Assembly (NCBI RefSeq): GCF_029784165.1
Contig: NC_073696.1
Coordinates: 157,517,182-157,581,181 of the forward strand
Source: Wyeomyia smithii
Taxonomy: Eukaryota > Arthropoda > Insecta > Diptera > Culicidae
DNA length: 64,000 nt
Reading direction: 5' to 3'
Position numbers and translations under genes: made by a program. Within the stretch, counting starts at the first letter, position 1; every line of letters begins with the position of its first letter. This document shows positions 9,588 to 18,894 of this stretch, one piece after another. The notes below the pieces were generated by a model. It searched no databases. It saw nothing but the letters and a program-made list of their open reading frames with translations, and was not told the DNA's origin.

Positions 9588-10663
9588 GTTCGCTGATCAT
9601 CTGGGGTTGAGAAGGTGGAAACGCATCGTTCGCCGGGTATGGGTTAAGAGTTTCGTCTCTTTGAAATTGAATCGTTGGAATGAAGTTAGCTTGAGGTCTG
9701 GAGAATCGGTCTTTCGCTGCTGCAAGAAGCACCCTGTCAGGTGGTAACAGTTGATTAGCATGGAAACGATTAGAGTTGGTTTGTTGTTGATCATTGTAGG
9801 AGTTGGTGATGTTATTCTGTTGTCTGTTGACCATGTTATAGTTGGGGCTATTGTTATTATTCAAAAAACTGTTGTTGACGTGACGCTTGGGGTTGGTATA
9901 TCTACGGTTACTATTGATGTTGAAGTTGTTGTTCTGTCCTCTATGATAGTTGTTGTTGTTGCAGTTGTTGTTGTTATTGTTGCTATAGACGTGATTTCTG
10001 TTCGGTAAATTGCTGCTCCTAGATGCTTGATTTCGTTGTCGTGAACGTTTTTGCCTACTTCGCCATGCTCTGAATCGTATTCTATCCTGTTCTTCACGAC
10101 GCTTCGTCTTTTCGTCAAAGGATCGCCAGTCAGCCTTCCAACGCTTTGTTGATCCAATTAAACGCCATCCCTAATGATCACAATCATTCTGTGAAACTGG
10201 CGAGGTGGAAAGCGGAGCTTTTTTCTGTAATGTGTCAAATTTGGAAGATAACGATTTAAGCTCGTCCGAAATATTGAGCTTGATATTTGGATCGTCATGA
10301 GGGGTTTGTTTGCCAAGCTGTTTTATTTCGTTTTTTATATCTTTTCGCAATTCAGTTTTAGTAAGGTCAACCAGCGACGTTAAATGATTCTCTAGTGAAG
10401 AAATTGCACCCGATATACTGTGGTTTTTGTTAATGGTGGCTAACTCATGCTTAAGATTGTTAAGCAGCGTTTCTAGATTAATCGTTGGTAGATGAATTAG
10501 TAGGTTCAGATGGTATATGCAATTGATGTAGTTATCATGTAATTCGCTATGAAAAAAAATTACTTCGTAATTTTTTTTTACCCGCGCCGGAGCACACACT
10601 TTCCAAAGCTGCAAAAACGTGATCGAAATTATTTTGACCCAAACAACTAGATTTTAGAGCCAT
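9520..10663 (-). pseudogene. ORF1 of non-LTR copy B, Asn-rich, broken
   Basis: Start codon at the complement of 10661-10663, frameshift at the same poly-A run as copy A, then a 147-residue open stretch (10614-10171) with helical segments and KIKLNISDELKSLSSKFDTL-type coiled-coil character, ending NDCDH-stop. Downstream, in another frame, come GSTKRWKADW, a basic segment and the Asn/Gln-rich tail to 9520. B lacks the NEIK-stop lesion of copy A, so it preserves slightly more of the gene. Confidence 0.7.
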
Positions 10664-10673
10664 AGTGCCTCCA

Positions 10674-11066
10674 GGAAAGTTGATCCATTAATTATTCTCC
10701 ATTTTATAGAAATTACAATTTTGTGATTAATCCACTCAACAGTGAGAAGCGAATTTTCCTTTTTTCATTTTTGCATATAAAAATTCACTTTGTTCGGCAA
10801 AGTTGTTGCACATTTCATAAGAAACAACTTTCTCAAAGGTACCATACTTCTATCTGCCATTTTAAATGGACTTTTGTGAAGGTTTCTACAGATGGCCACT
10901 AACAATCATTTTTTGAATATAACATTTAGTGGTGATTTTCTACAATTTTCCAATGTTCTACATTGTTGTTTACTATCACAAAACACACAATTTCATCCAA
11001 GAATTTTTTTTTCTCCCATATTTCGTCGGTTATTGACGATTTTTTTTTTTTGAAACAAAGCACTAA
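10674..11066. repeat. Flank repeat, right copy (direct) and left arm of inverted pair
   Basis: Nearly identical to 7131-7530 and diverged-inverted relative to 11480-11810. Recognisable words include CATATAAAAATTCACTTTG and GAAACAACTTTCTCAAAGG. No coding potential is seen. It contains several poly(T) runs (10999-11012 and 11040-11051). Confidence 0.8.
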
Positions 11067-11290
11067 GGGACCATACTTAAATGACGTAGCATTTATGGGG
11101 GGAGGGGGGATACCATCATTTTGTGACAAGGGGGGAGGGAGGGTTGTAGTAAAATCGACGTAGCATTTTTTTAAATTTTCGAATGCTACGTTTTTTCAGG
11201 GGGGATTTAGGTTTTGAGACCAAATGCTACGAGGGGGGAGGGGGGCCTAAAAATCATGAAAAAAATGCTACGTCATTTAAGTATGTTCCC
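11067..11290. mobile_element. MITE, Harbinger/Tourist-like (TAA target duplication)
   Basis: A 224 bp element with roughly 28 bp terminal inverted repeats beginning GGGACCATACTTAAATGACG (right arm: one mismatch, A for C, near the tip). It is flanked by TAA at 11064-11066 and 11291-11293. A central palindrome (CGTAGCATT...AATGCTACG, ~11159-11190) and G-runs give it strong folding potential. It has no ORF. The 3 bp TAA duplication and GGG ends suit PIF/Harbinger-derived MITEs, but the family is not identified. It inserted in the flank repeat. Confidence 0.72.
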
Positions 11291-11293
11291 TAA

Positions 11294-12061
11294 TTTATTA
11301 ACAGATATCTTTGAAATCCGCATATATCAGCAGACTAAACCTTTTCTATATTTAAGTTTAAGTAAAACGTCATTTAGTCCAGATATAGGCTTTTGTCTCT
11401 CGCTGTCTCCTGTGCAGATATTTGTAAATAAAAAAGGACATTATTTTAATAAAAATCTTTAATTTATCTTTTAACTTGAGAGATAAAAATAAATTTTCTT
11501 CGGTGAATTTGTGTGTTTTATTGTAGTTAACAATATTGTAAAACATTCGAAAATTTTAGAAAATCACTATAAAAAGTTATATTAAAAAATGGTTTTAAGG
11601 GGCATTCTAGAGAAAACTTCACAATAGTTTATTTAAATGACCAGATAGAAAAATAGTGTCTTCGACAAAGTTGTTTCTTACAAAATGTGCCAAAACTTTT
11701 TCAGCAAAGTGGATTTTTATATGCAAAAATGAGAAAAATAAAACTCATTTCTCACTTTTAGGTAGATTAATCACAAAAATATAACTTCTGAAACTTGAAA
11801 TAAAAAAGTTAGAGCGTAAAATATGTTTTTTCAATATAAATCGGTTGTTTTCAAAGATAGAGAAAACTTTTTTATGAAGTTACCTAAAATTAATGGAGCT
11901 ATAACGTTGTAGAACAAATTTTTCTTCTATCTACAAAGATAAAAAAGTTAGATACTTGATTGCATCGAAAATGTTGGTCACCCTAATTTTTGATAATTTT
12001 TCAATGAGCGCTTTATCATATGTAACAACTTTGTAGAAGAAAGTTTTTCTCTAAAATGTTG
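11294..12061. repeat. AT-rich noncoding DNA with inverted flank-repeat arm (11480-11810)
   Basis: The segment 11480-11810 is the diverged reverse complement of 10684-11050: the words TTGTGTGTTTTATTGTAGT, AAAGTTGTTTCTTACAAAAT and TTTTTATATGCAAAAATGAG align in order. The two arms therefore form an imperfect inverted repeat of about 330 bp per arm around the MITE. The remainder (11811-12061) is made of similar short phrases such as AACTTTGTAGAAGAAAG. No gene is seen. Confidence 0.7.
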
Positions 12062-12069
12062 CTATAGAT

Positions 12070-12491
12070 TAGAGATGGTTGGGTTTGATGTTTTTCAAAC
12101 CCGTACCCGACCCGAACCCGACCCGAACCTGAACTTTTTTTATTCGTTTGAACCCGAACCCGACCCGAACCCGAGAATTTTATTTCTATGAAACCCGAAC
12201 CCGACCCGAACCCAAAATTGTGGAACCCGAAGCCGACCCGAACCCGTGTTTTCATAGATTTTATAGTCGGGTTTCGGGTTTTCATACCCAAACCCGACCT
12301 CAACCCGATATTTTCAAACCCGAACCCGACCCGAACCCGAAATTTTTTTTTTCACTAAACCCGAACCCGACCCGTACCTGACCCGTACCCGAAACTTTCA
12401 AAAATATTCAAACCCGAACCCGACCCGAACCCGTCGGGTACGGGTCGGGTTCGGGTTTCGGGTTTGAAAACCCGAAACCCGACCATCTCTA
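12070..12491. mobile_element. hAT-like MITE with internal GAACCCGAC minisatellite, copy 1
   Basis: A 422 bp element with ends TAGAGATGG...CCATCTCTA, flanked by 8 bp CTATAGAT (12062-12069) and CTATAGAG (12492-12499), 7 of 8 identical. The inside is almost wholly made of ACCCGAACCCG-type units on the plus strand, switching to the complementary CGGGTTCGGG near 12433. All six frames stay open over long stretches and give Pro/Arg/Thr or Glu/Pro/Asp repeats; I regard these as artefacts. An 8 bp duplication and TAGAGATG-type tips are characteristic of hAT. Copy 2 lies inverted at 23106-23535. Confidence 0.82.
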
Positions 12492-12539
12492 CTATAGAGC
12501 TCTAGACCCAAATTTCCCCCTAAATTCGGTTGCTGGACC

Positions 12540-13282
12540 ATTGTGCAGTGAAGCGCAGCAGCCGATAGTGCATTCAAAGAAATTAAAGAGAGACTCATTT
12601 CTGCCCCCCGTCATGGCAAATCCTGACTTCAAGGTTCCCTTCACGGTTCAAACCGATGCGAGTGACAACCTTGCTAACGCAAGTGCACAACGGGGAGGAA
12701 AAAGTGATAGCCTATCACTCAGAGAAGTTAAAAGGAGCAGAACTAAATTATCATGCAGCTGAAAAAGAAGGTTTAGCCGCACTCCGCTGTATAGATAAAT
12801 TTAGATGCTATATCGAGGGAACTAGGTTTACTTTGATAACGGACTCTGCCGCCTTAACTTTAATTATGCGAGCTCATTCGCGTTCTTCCTCCAGACTTAG
12901 TCGTTGGAGCATACTATTGCAGCAATATGACCTCGAAATCCGTCATCGTAAGGGCAAGGATAATATAGTACCAGATGCGCTATCCCGGTCGATTAAAAGT
13001 CTGGAAACGGAGCCGTTAGACGGATGGTATAAAAAACTTTTCAAGGGAGTCAGTGAAGACCCGGAAAAGTATGTTGATTTCAAAATTGTCAATGATAAAC
13101 TGTTTAAGTTGGTGGCCTCGAAGGCGGACACGATGGACTATCAGTTCAAATGGAAGTATTGTGTCCCTGAATCGATTAGAAATAAAATCCTGAGGGAGGA
13201 ACATGATGGCAATTTGCACGTTGGATTTGAGAAGTGTACAGAAAAAATTAAACTGCTGGCCACGAATGACAACCGATATTAA
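12540..13282 (+). pseudogene. gypsy-1 pol fragment: RT connection, RNase H, start of integrase
   Basis: The first frame carries AFKEIKERL (slightly upstream) and MANPDFKVPFTVQTDASD, the start of the RNase H domain (catalytic D in TDAS). A frameshift near 12670-12690 leads to EKVIAYHSEKLKGAELNY, FTLITDSAAL and HRKGKDNIVPDALSR, the end of RNase H. The zinc-binding start of integrase (REEHDGNLHVGFEKC) follows, and another frameshift near 13230-13260 passes to the next frame. A TGA lies upstream of AFKEIK. It would remove element RNA from cDNA if intact. Confidence 0.78.
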
Positions 13283-14216
13283 AAAGTATATTTCTAAGTG
13301 TGAATCCTGCAAAATGAATAAATACTTCACGAAACCCACAACACCAGAGATGGGCAAGCAGCGAGTCGCAACCAGACCCTTCCAAGTTATCTGCATGGAC
13401 TATATTCAGTCACTCCCACGGAGTAAGCATGGCAACGCCCACTTGTTAGTCATTATGGACATTTTTTCAAAGTATTGCCTGCTTGCCCCAGTGAAGAAAG
13501 TGTCAGCTACAAGTCTTTGCAAGATATTAGAAGAACAATGGTTCCGAAGGTTGTCAACGCCACAAATTGTAATTACGGATAACGCGACAACATTCTTGTC
13601 ACGAGAATTTAAAACTTTGCTGACTAAATACGAGATTCAGCATTGGGCAAACGCTCGGCATAGAAGCCAAGCAAACCCGGCTGAACGATTGAATCGCACG
13701 ATTAACGCAATGATTCGAAGCTACGTCAGGGAAGACCAACGGCTTTGGGACTCAAAAATATCTGAGATGGAATATGTGCTCAATAACACAATTCACTCAT
13801 CAACTAAATTTACTCCACATTGTGTTCTGTATGACCATGATATTGTAACCAGAGGGTCTCAACATAGATTAGAGACAAGAGAGGAGTTGAGTGATGAGGA
13901 AAGAATGGAGCGGTTGAAAGGGGTGAGTAGGAAAATATACGACTTGGTTCGAGCACAACTAGTGAAAGTGCACGATGTGACCAAGAGACGATATGATTTA
14001 CGACACAAACGCTACTCACCATCCTTTGACAAAGGTCAGCGGGTTTATAAGCGATGTTTCCGTCAATCATCTGCGGGAGAGCGTTTTAATGCCAAATTCG
14101 GGCCTCAGTACATTCCCTGTGTCATAGTCAAAAAGAAAGGTACGAGTTCGTACGAAGTGGCGGATCTGAAAGGGAAATCCTTGGGTATCTTCTCCGCTGC
14201 TGACTTGAAAGCATAA
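13203..14216 (+). pseudogene. gypsy-1 integrase
   Basis: Zinc-finger cysteines are in KKYISKCESCKMN. The catalytic core has D in CMDYIQSLP, D in IVITDNATTF and E in ANPAERLNRTI, so the DDE triad is retained. The C-terminal region contains a basic YDLRHKRYSP segment and a small beta-rich domain ending FSAADLKA. The stretch of about 337 codons is uninterrupted, but its N-terminus lies in the preceding frame, so no single ORF survives. The retention of the core suggests moderate age. Confidence 0.82.
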
Positions 14217-15280
14217 ACCTAAAATTTGCATCAGATACAAAAAAGGGTTAATTTTACCAACTGTGTGAGTAACTAGGTTGAACAGTCAAATTGGCCTCTC
14301 ATCACCAGTTTGATTGTTACAAATTTGCAACCTGCATAAGGGGACGAAAGATGTATTTTCAGAACGATCATCGGTAGTAGAATAAAGAATATTTGGAGTT
14401 TAATTTAATGTTAGTTGAGTTAAAAAAAAATTTTAAGCCACCTGCAGCTAGATAGAATCGAGAAGAATAAAAAGTATACGAAAGAAGGAGAGAGTAAGAA
14501 AAATTTCTAGTTCAAAGTCAGACAATCACCTACTCAGTCGTTAAACTAGATCCCAAAGAAAACATACGATCCCAAAGAAAAACCATAGTTCACGTAAAAA
14601 AATAAACATACTTACCTCATTAGGCAGATGTGCTACCCTATCGGAATTATAGAATTTAATAATTTATAATTTCGATATTTTACCACATCGCGATATCCAC
14701 ATGTCTGAATCATTGCAGCTTCCATGAACCGTTCACAATTGACAGCAAGTTGACAGAATATATCATGTCGCGTCTGCTACGCACACGCAAACAGAGCACT
14801 GTTAATGCATGACAATAGATCAACTCCGATACGTTGGTGAAATATTTCAACGACAGGGGTGTAACTTTGTGTTTTCTATGGTACTCTGATATTTTTCCAT
14901 GAAGTAAACTTTCAATTAAATTTCGCTTTTTCGTAAATAGTAAATCAGTCATCATATTTTATTCTGTATGTTTATTGTTTATAGTTCCCATATTTTTGCA
15001 TGTTAATTTATTACGACCGTAAGATGCTGAACGATGTGAGGTTACCACGGTGTATTTGATCGTTGGAGACCGGAGTCGGTATAGACGTTGATGGTCAGTA
15101 GAGACAAGAGTCTTAAAATTGATGGAGTCGGCAATATCGATGATGAAAACTTATGACCCCGATACTCAACAACATCAATCAGCATAGTTTTCCCAAGATC
15201 GGACTAACCAAACCTATTCTGTCGTAAATGAAATCTTTCATGTGCCACCGTTAGTGGATGTAGCTTTGTCCATATGATCT
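14217..15280. other. Noncoding interval, possible gypsy-1 LTR at its left end
   Basis: There are no convincing genes. From 14350 the sequence could be the 3' LTR of gypsy remnant 1 (TG start after a purine run, AATAAAG at about 14382), but its right end was not found. The rest (about 14600-15280) is AT-rich and unplaced; an ORF of 81 codons on the minus strand at 14710-14955 has no recognisable features. Confidence 0.35.
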
Positions 15281-15989
15281 TTATTATTTATTTATTTATT
15301 TCGTCAAACAAAAGTAGACTACTTATGTATATAACTAACTTACATGCTATATTATGATATATTATTATATATGCTATATTTATACTAATTAAAGAAAGAA
15401 AAAGAGTTTATACATAGTTGAATAATGGTTTCTCCACTTAATTCGGATTATTACAATAATTATTTTCTATCGATTTAAATTGCACGTTGAATTGAAATAT
15501 TGTTTCAATTTAGTTTTCGACATAGAGAAGTCAATTGCTTCACAGTGTTGGTTATACACTAACATCATTTGATTAATGGGTAAAGAAAAGAGAAAACAAA
15601 GTCCGAGTTCGTAAATTTCTAGAAGGTACATAAATATTGAGTTTTGATAATATTTCGGGTGAATCGACACGCTGAGATACGATATCGTTAACAAATGACA
15701 TCATTGCGAATTCACGACGGGCTTTTAATGATTGGATGTCGATAAGTCTGCAGCGTTCGTCATATGATGGTAGGGGAAATGATGTCCATCGTAGATTACG
15801 GAGTGCATATAACAGGAATTGTTTTTGCACTGATTCTATTCTGTCTACATGTGTTGCAGAAAACGGAGACCATACAATGCTACAGTATCCTAAAAGTGCC
15901 CTGACATAGGAATTATAAAGTGTTTTTATTGTGTATGGATCTTGGAAGTTATAGCAGAAACGTTTTACAAAACTGAGCATGTTACTAGC
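15281..15989 (-). mobile_element. 5'-truncated non-LTR fragment of the copy A/B family
   Basis: Read on the minus strand, RT C-terminal coding sequence (15980-15573) matches copy B's 7531-7821 and extends past it (DERCRLIDIQSL, PSRNLRTRTLF), then a 3' UTR, then the tail GTCTACTTTTGTTTGACGAA plus AAATAAAT units at 15281-15300. It shows what the complete 3' end of the family looks like. The same tail occurs at 24957-25019 and, on plus, 41365-41398. Its upstream end stops abruptly at about 15989 after GTTACTAGC. Target duplication not resolved. Confidence 0.83.
15573..15980 (-). pseudogene. RT C-terminal fragment (non-LTR, A/B family)
   Basis: 135 codons beginning inside RT thumb sequence (MLSFVKRFCYNFQDPY), with RIESVQKQFLLYALRNLRW and SYDERCRLIDIQSLKARRE. 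The catalytic palm is missing, so it is a dead 5' truncation as is common for target-primed reverse transcription. The frame is disturbed near the 3' end compared with the related plus-strand copy ending near 34150. Confidence 0.8.
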
Positions 15990-16017
15990 ACCTTGACTTT
16001 TTCGATTTTTTTTTTTG

Positions 16018-17765
16018 GGACAGCCTATTGAATATTCTTCGGAATATGTTTCTTTTCATATCTAGATTTCACATTTTTAATCATAACTGGCAAAGTAAAA
16101 GTGCAATTGCAAAACAAATCAATAGGGTCTTATGGGGCAACTAGACCTTCCATTCGACACTGATTTTATGTAAATCGGTTTAGCCATCTCTGAGAAACAT
16201 GAGCGAGAGTATGCAGTCTCCAGAACACGTTTCTTTACATAACTTTTGAACCACATGTTCAATGTTTATAAAATTCAAAATTTAAGGGTTTTTAAGGTAG
16301 CCCGTTTATTAAAATCCAATTTTGTTTAAATCGGTTGTGCAGTTTCTGAGATAATGATGTTTCGTGATTTTTACATTTTCATACATAATCTCTAAACTAA
16401 AACTCCGATTATAATGAAATTTGATAGGGCCTTATGGGACAACTAGTTCTTTCATTTGCAATTAATTTCATGAAAATCGGTCCAGCTATCTCTGAGAAAA
16501 GTCAGTGAGAATAAAAATCTGCACACACGCACACACAGACGCCGTTTAATTTTTTTTAAATAGTAGCTTTCGGTTTCTGGGAACAGCATAAAGAGGACAA
16601 ATATTACCCAATGTGAGTTTTTCAAGAACCGGGAGTATGTTGAGAGGCCAGTAGTCAACTCCATACTTCATTAGTACTATACCCAATTAGAACTATGTTG
16701 ATGCCACATATTTTGATCAATCTATTTCGTTTTTTTGCTTAGCTTTTGAATCACATATCAAATTGTAATGAAATTTGTTACATGTAAGTTTGAGAGACAG
16801 CCCGTAGTTATGTTCAAATAAGTCGTATAATCTTTGAGATGATGGACTTAAGTTGTTTCTTCAATTTAATACGTAACGGTTCAAATAAGAGTTCAATTAT
16901 GATCTAATCAAATGGCAACCTTAAGGGCAGCCAAACCTTAAATTTGACAATAAGATTGTAGAAATAAGCTCAGCCATCTTTAAAAAAACGGGTGAATTTG
17001 AAACGTCATCGGCACGTGTTCAATCATTATAAAGTTTATCAGTTAACCCTCAACTAACCCGTTCATTCGATATCAATGTTGTTGAAATTGGTTGTGAAAT
17101 TTCTGAGATAATAAAGTTTCGTGATTTTCACGTTTTGATACATTACAGACAAAGTTACGATCCGATTACAGTACAATACAACGGGGTGTTATGAGGCAGC
17201 TAGATCTTTCATTTGACACTAATTTTGTGGAAATCGGGTCAGCCATCTCTGAGAAAAGTGAGTGAGTTTAAGTAGTCTTCGGAATATGTTTCTTTTCATA
17301 GCAGGATTTCATTTTTTTTAAATATAACAGGCAAAGTAAAAGTCCGATAGCAAAAAAATCAATAGGGTTTCATGGGGCAACTAGACCTTCTATATGACAC
17401 TGATTTTATGAATATCGGTCCAGCCATCTCTGGGAAACTCTGAGATTAAATAGTCTCCAGAACACGTTTCTTTGCATAACTTTTGAACCACATGTTTAAT
17501 CTTTATAAAATTCAAAAGCTAATGGTGTTTTAGGAGGCCCATTTATTTGAAATTAATTTTGTTCCAGTCGGTTGTATAGTTTCTGAGATATTGATGTTTC
17601 GTAATTTTTACATTTTGATTCAAAACCTCTAAACTAGAAATCCGATTACAATAAAATTTAATAGGGTCTTACGGGTCAACTAGACCTTTCATTTGCAATT
17701 AATTTCATTGAAATCGGTCCAGCCATCTCTGGGAAAATCGAATGAGATTGGGAGAGCGTTACACA
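16018..17765. repeat. Degenerate tandem array, period about 150 bp, two alternating unit types
   Basis: A core AAATCGGTYCAGCCATCTCT or its variant AAATCGGTTGTGCAGTTTCT recurs with starts near 16172, 16328, 16474, 16816, 16972, 17095, 17231, 17411, 17574 and 17711. Type A continues GAGAAAATGAGTGAG; type B continues GAGATAATGATGTTTCGTG. The order is A B A B A B A A B A, so the higher-order unit is about 300 bp. Blocks 16035-16540 and 17277-17785 are alike over 500 bp and both end in a CA-type microsatellite. Between 16520 and 16740 the array is interrupted by unrelated sequence. No ORF is supported. Confidence 0.75.
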
Positions 17766-17778
17766 CACACACACATAC
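17760..17778. repeat. (AC)n microsatellite
   Basis: A short ACACAC run ends the last unit of the degenerate array. A related CA-rich stretch (16518-16540) ends the equivalent earlier block, so it belongs to the repeat rather than being independent. Confidence 0.85.
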
Positions 17779-17891
17779 AGAAAATGCTAAGCTCGTCAAA
17801 CTGAGTGGAGTGATATACGACACCTTTTGGAGCACTTTTATACCTTCAGATTTTTCAGTGATTGCTATACCTTTCTAGGATAGACAAAAAA

Positions 17892-18182
17892 TGTTTCAGC
17901 TAATTTTAAGAAAAATTAGTGAGTTTCAGCATCCGATTAGATCTCACTCTCGCGTTATCAGTTATATTTGATCTGATGATCTGAGATCTGATTAAAATTA
18001 ACCAGTTATCTCACATCCAACAGTACGCGCAGATCGCAATTTAACATGCACTCCACCGATACGGAACAAATAAACTAATATTCAGTCGCTTTCAGCAAGT
18101 TGTAGCTTATAATGAAGTGTCGTTTGGGAAAATAAGTGTCATATTCAGTTCACGAGTCCGAAATCCGATTCCTGTCGAAACA
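17892..18182 (+). repeat. Candidate BEL/Pao 5' LTR
   Basis: It begins TGTTTCAGC and ends GAAACA, 291 bp, directly before the TGGTCCTTCGAACCGG leader (18187-18202). It contains AATAAA at about 18067. The matching 3' LTR is not in the window, so the limits rest on TG...CA ends and the position of the leader. Confidence 0.5.
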
Positions 18183-18596
18183 TTTTTGGTCCTTCGAACC
18201 GGATTCCTTGAACATTTTTGTGATACAAGCGATAAGAAGATCGCATAAATGAAACAATAGCCAGTGACCTATGGACAAACAATAGAATAACCTTTGGACT
18301 TGTGCAATGGAGTTCTTATACCAGTGCCAGCTTTGTTGAAACGAGTTGTTCCTGATTTGCTACAACGAATTTCGCCATTTTTGGGATCATTATCCGAGCA
18401 CGTTCCTGCTACAGAGGTTGATGCAAGCGGAATCCACACTAGGTGCAACAATAGCACCTGCTGCTGTAACCGGGGAAGAAAAATTTACATGATTTGTATG
18501 ATGTGGTATGTTGGCTTGCATGATATGCTACCGAAAAAATAACATGGTGAAATAAGTGGCAATAAAATTGAAATTTTACCATTGAGTGTATGCTTT

Positions 18597-18770
18597 TGTG
18601 GTGGTTCACCAACCCCTTGGTTCAGCCCTGTGTGATGTGTAGAGTTGGAGAAAAAGAAAACGGCTAGTATGGAAGTTAGTTATATTTGCGCGTTCAGAGA
18701 GAAGAGTCTCAAATAAAGAGAACCAAATTATTTCTTGTCTTTAACTCGTGATCGCTTGGAAATTCCCATA
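18597..18770 (+). repeat. gypsy-2 5' LTR
   Basis: 174 bp, TGTGGTGGTTC...TTCCCATA; the tip is TG...TA rather than TG...CA. It contains AATAAAGAG (about 18713) as a likely polyadenylation signal. It differs from the right LTR only at one G/A position near 18645. Confidence 0.95.
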
Positions 18771-18790
18771 TTGGTGACCCCGATAAGTTC
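18771..18790 (+). promoter_or_regulatory. Candidate primer binding site of gypsy-2
   Basis: TTGGTGACCCCGATAAG starts at the first base after the LTR; a TGG at or near the LTR end pairs with the CCA tail of a tRNA primer in this class. Which tRNA is not established here. Confidence 0.6.
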
Positions 18791-18894
18791 TTGAACAGTT
18801 ACGAATATATAATAAGGCTAAGTGATAAAATATATGCATATTTTTCGGTCTGAAATAAAAATTTGAACGCCATTTTGAATTGGCTGATGCAATA

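Larger units (their letters stand above)
7541..10673 (-). mobile_element. Jockey/CR1-like non-LTR element, copy B (tandem duplicate of A)
   Basis: Same element as copy A with the same order on the minus strand, without the SINE and the mariner. It extends further 3' (to about 7541, in the RT C-terminal region) but has lost about 724 bp of its interior: sequence corresponding to 3832-4553 of copy A is replaced by a 7 bp filler near 9044-9050, fusing the early endonuclease to a point upstream of RT. ORF1 starts at the complement of 10661-10663. A 15-17 bp stretch at about 5967 in copy A is absent here. Shared lesions with A are listed under that entry. Confidence 0.85.
12500..14216 (+). mobile_element. 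Ty3/gypsy element remnant 1 (RNase H and integrase)
   Basis: Only the pol 3' half survives. The left end merges into noncoding repeat around 12500-12540; gag, protease and most of RT are absent. After the stop at 14214-14216 comes an A/G-rich stretch (AAGGGGACGAAAGA, 14337-14349) that could be the polypurine tract, followed by TGTATTTTC at 14350 as a possible LTR start. No second LTR is available to prove it. Confidence 0.75.

Noticed and set aside
12148..12598. Long frames on both strands rich in Pro, Arg, Thr, Asp (also 23130-23704)
   Set aside because: They are the translation of a GAACCCGAC-type minisatellite that stays open in all phases; no start context, no unique protein sequence, and they end at the MITE borders.
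14710..14955. 81-codon minus-strand frame
   Set aside because: No motif, no neighbours of the same strand, composition like the surrounding noncoding DNA.
16018..17765. CRISPR-like array
   Set aside because: Units are about 150 bp, strongly diverged, with no short perfect repeats and unique spacers; the setting is eukaryotic.
18294..18542. 83-codon frame with MDLCNGVLIPVPALLKRVVP
   Set aside because: It lies between a candidate BEL leader and the gypsy insertion, with no conserved motif; possibly decayed gag, not a gene of its own.
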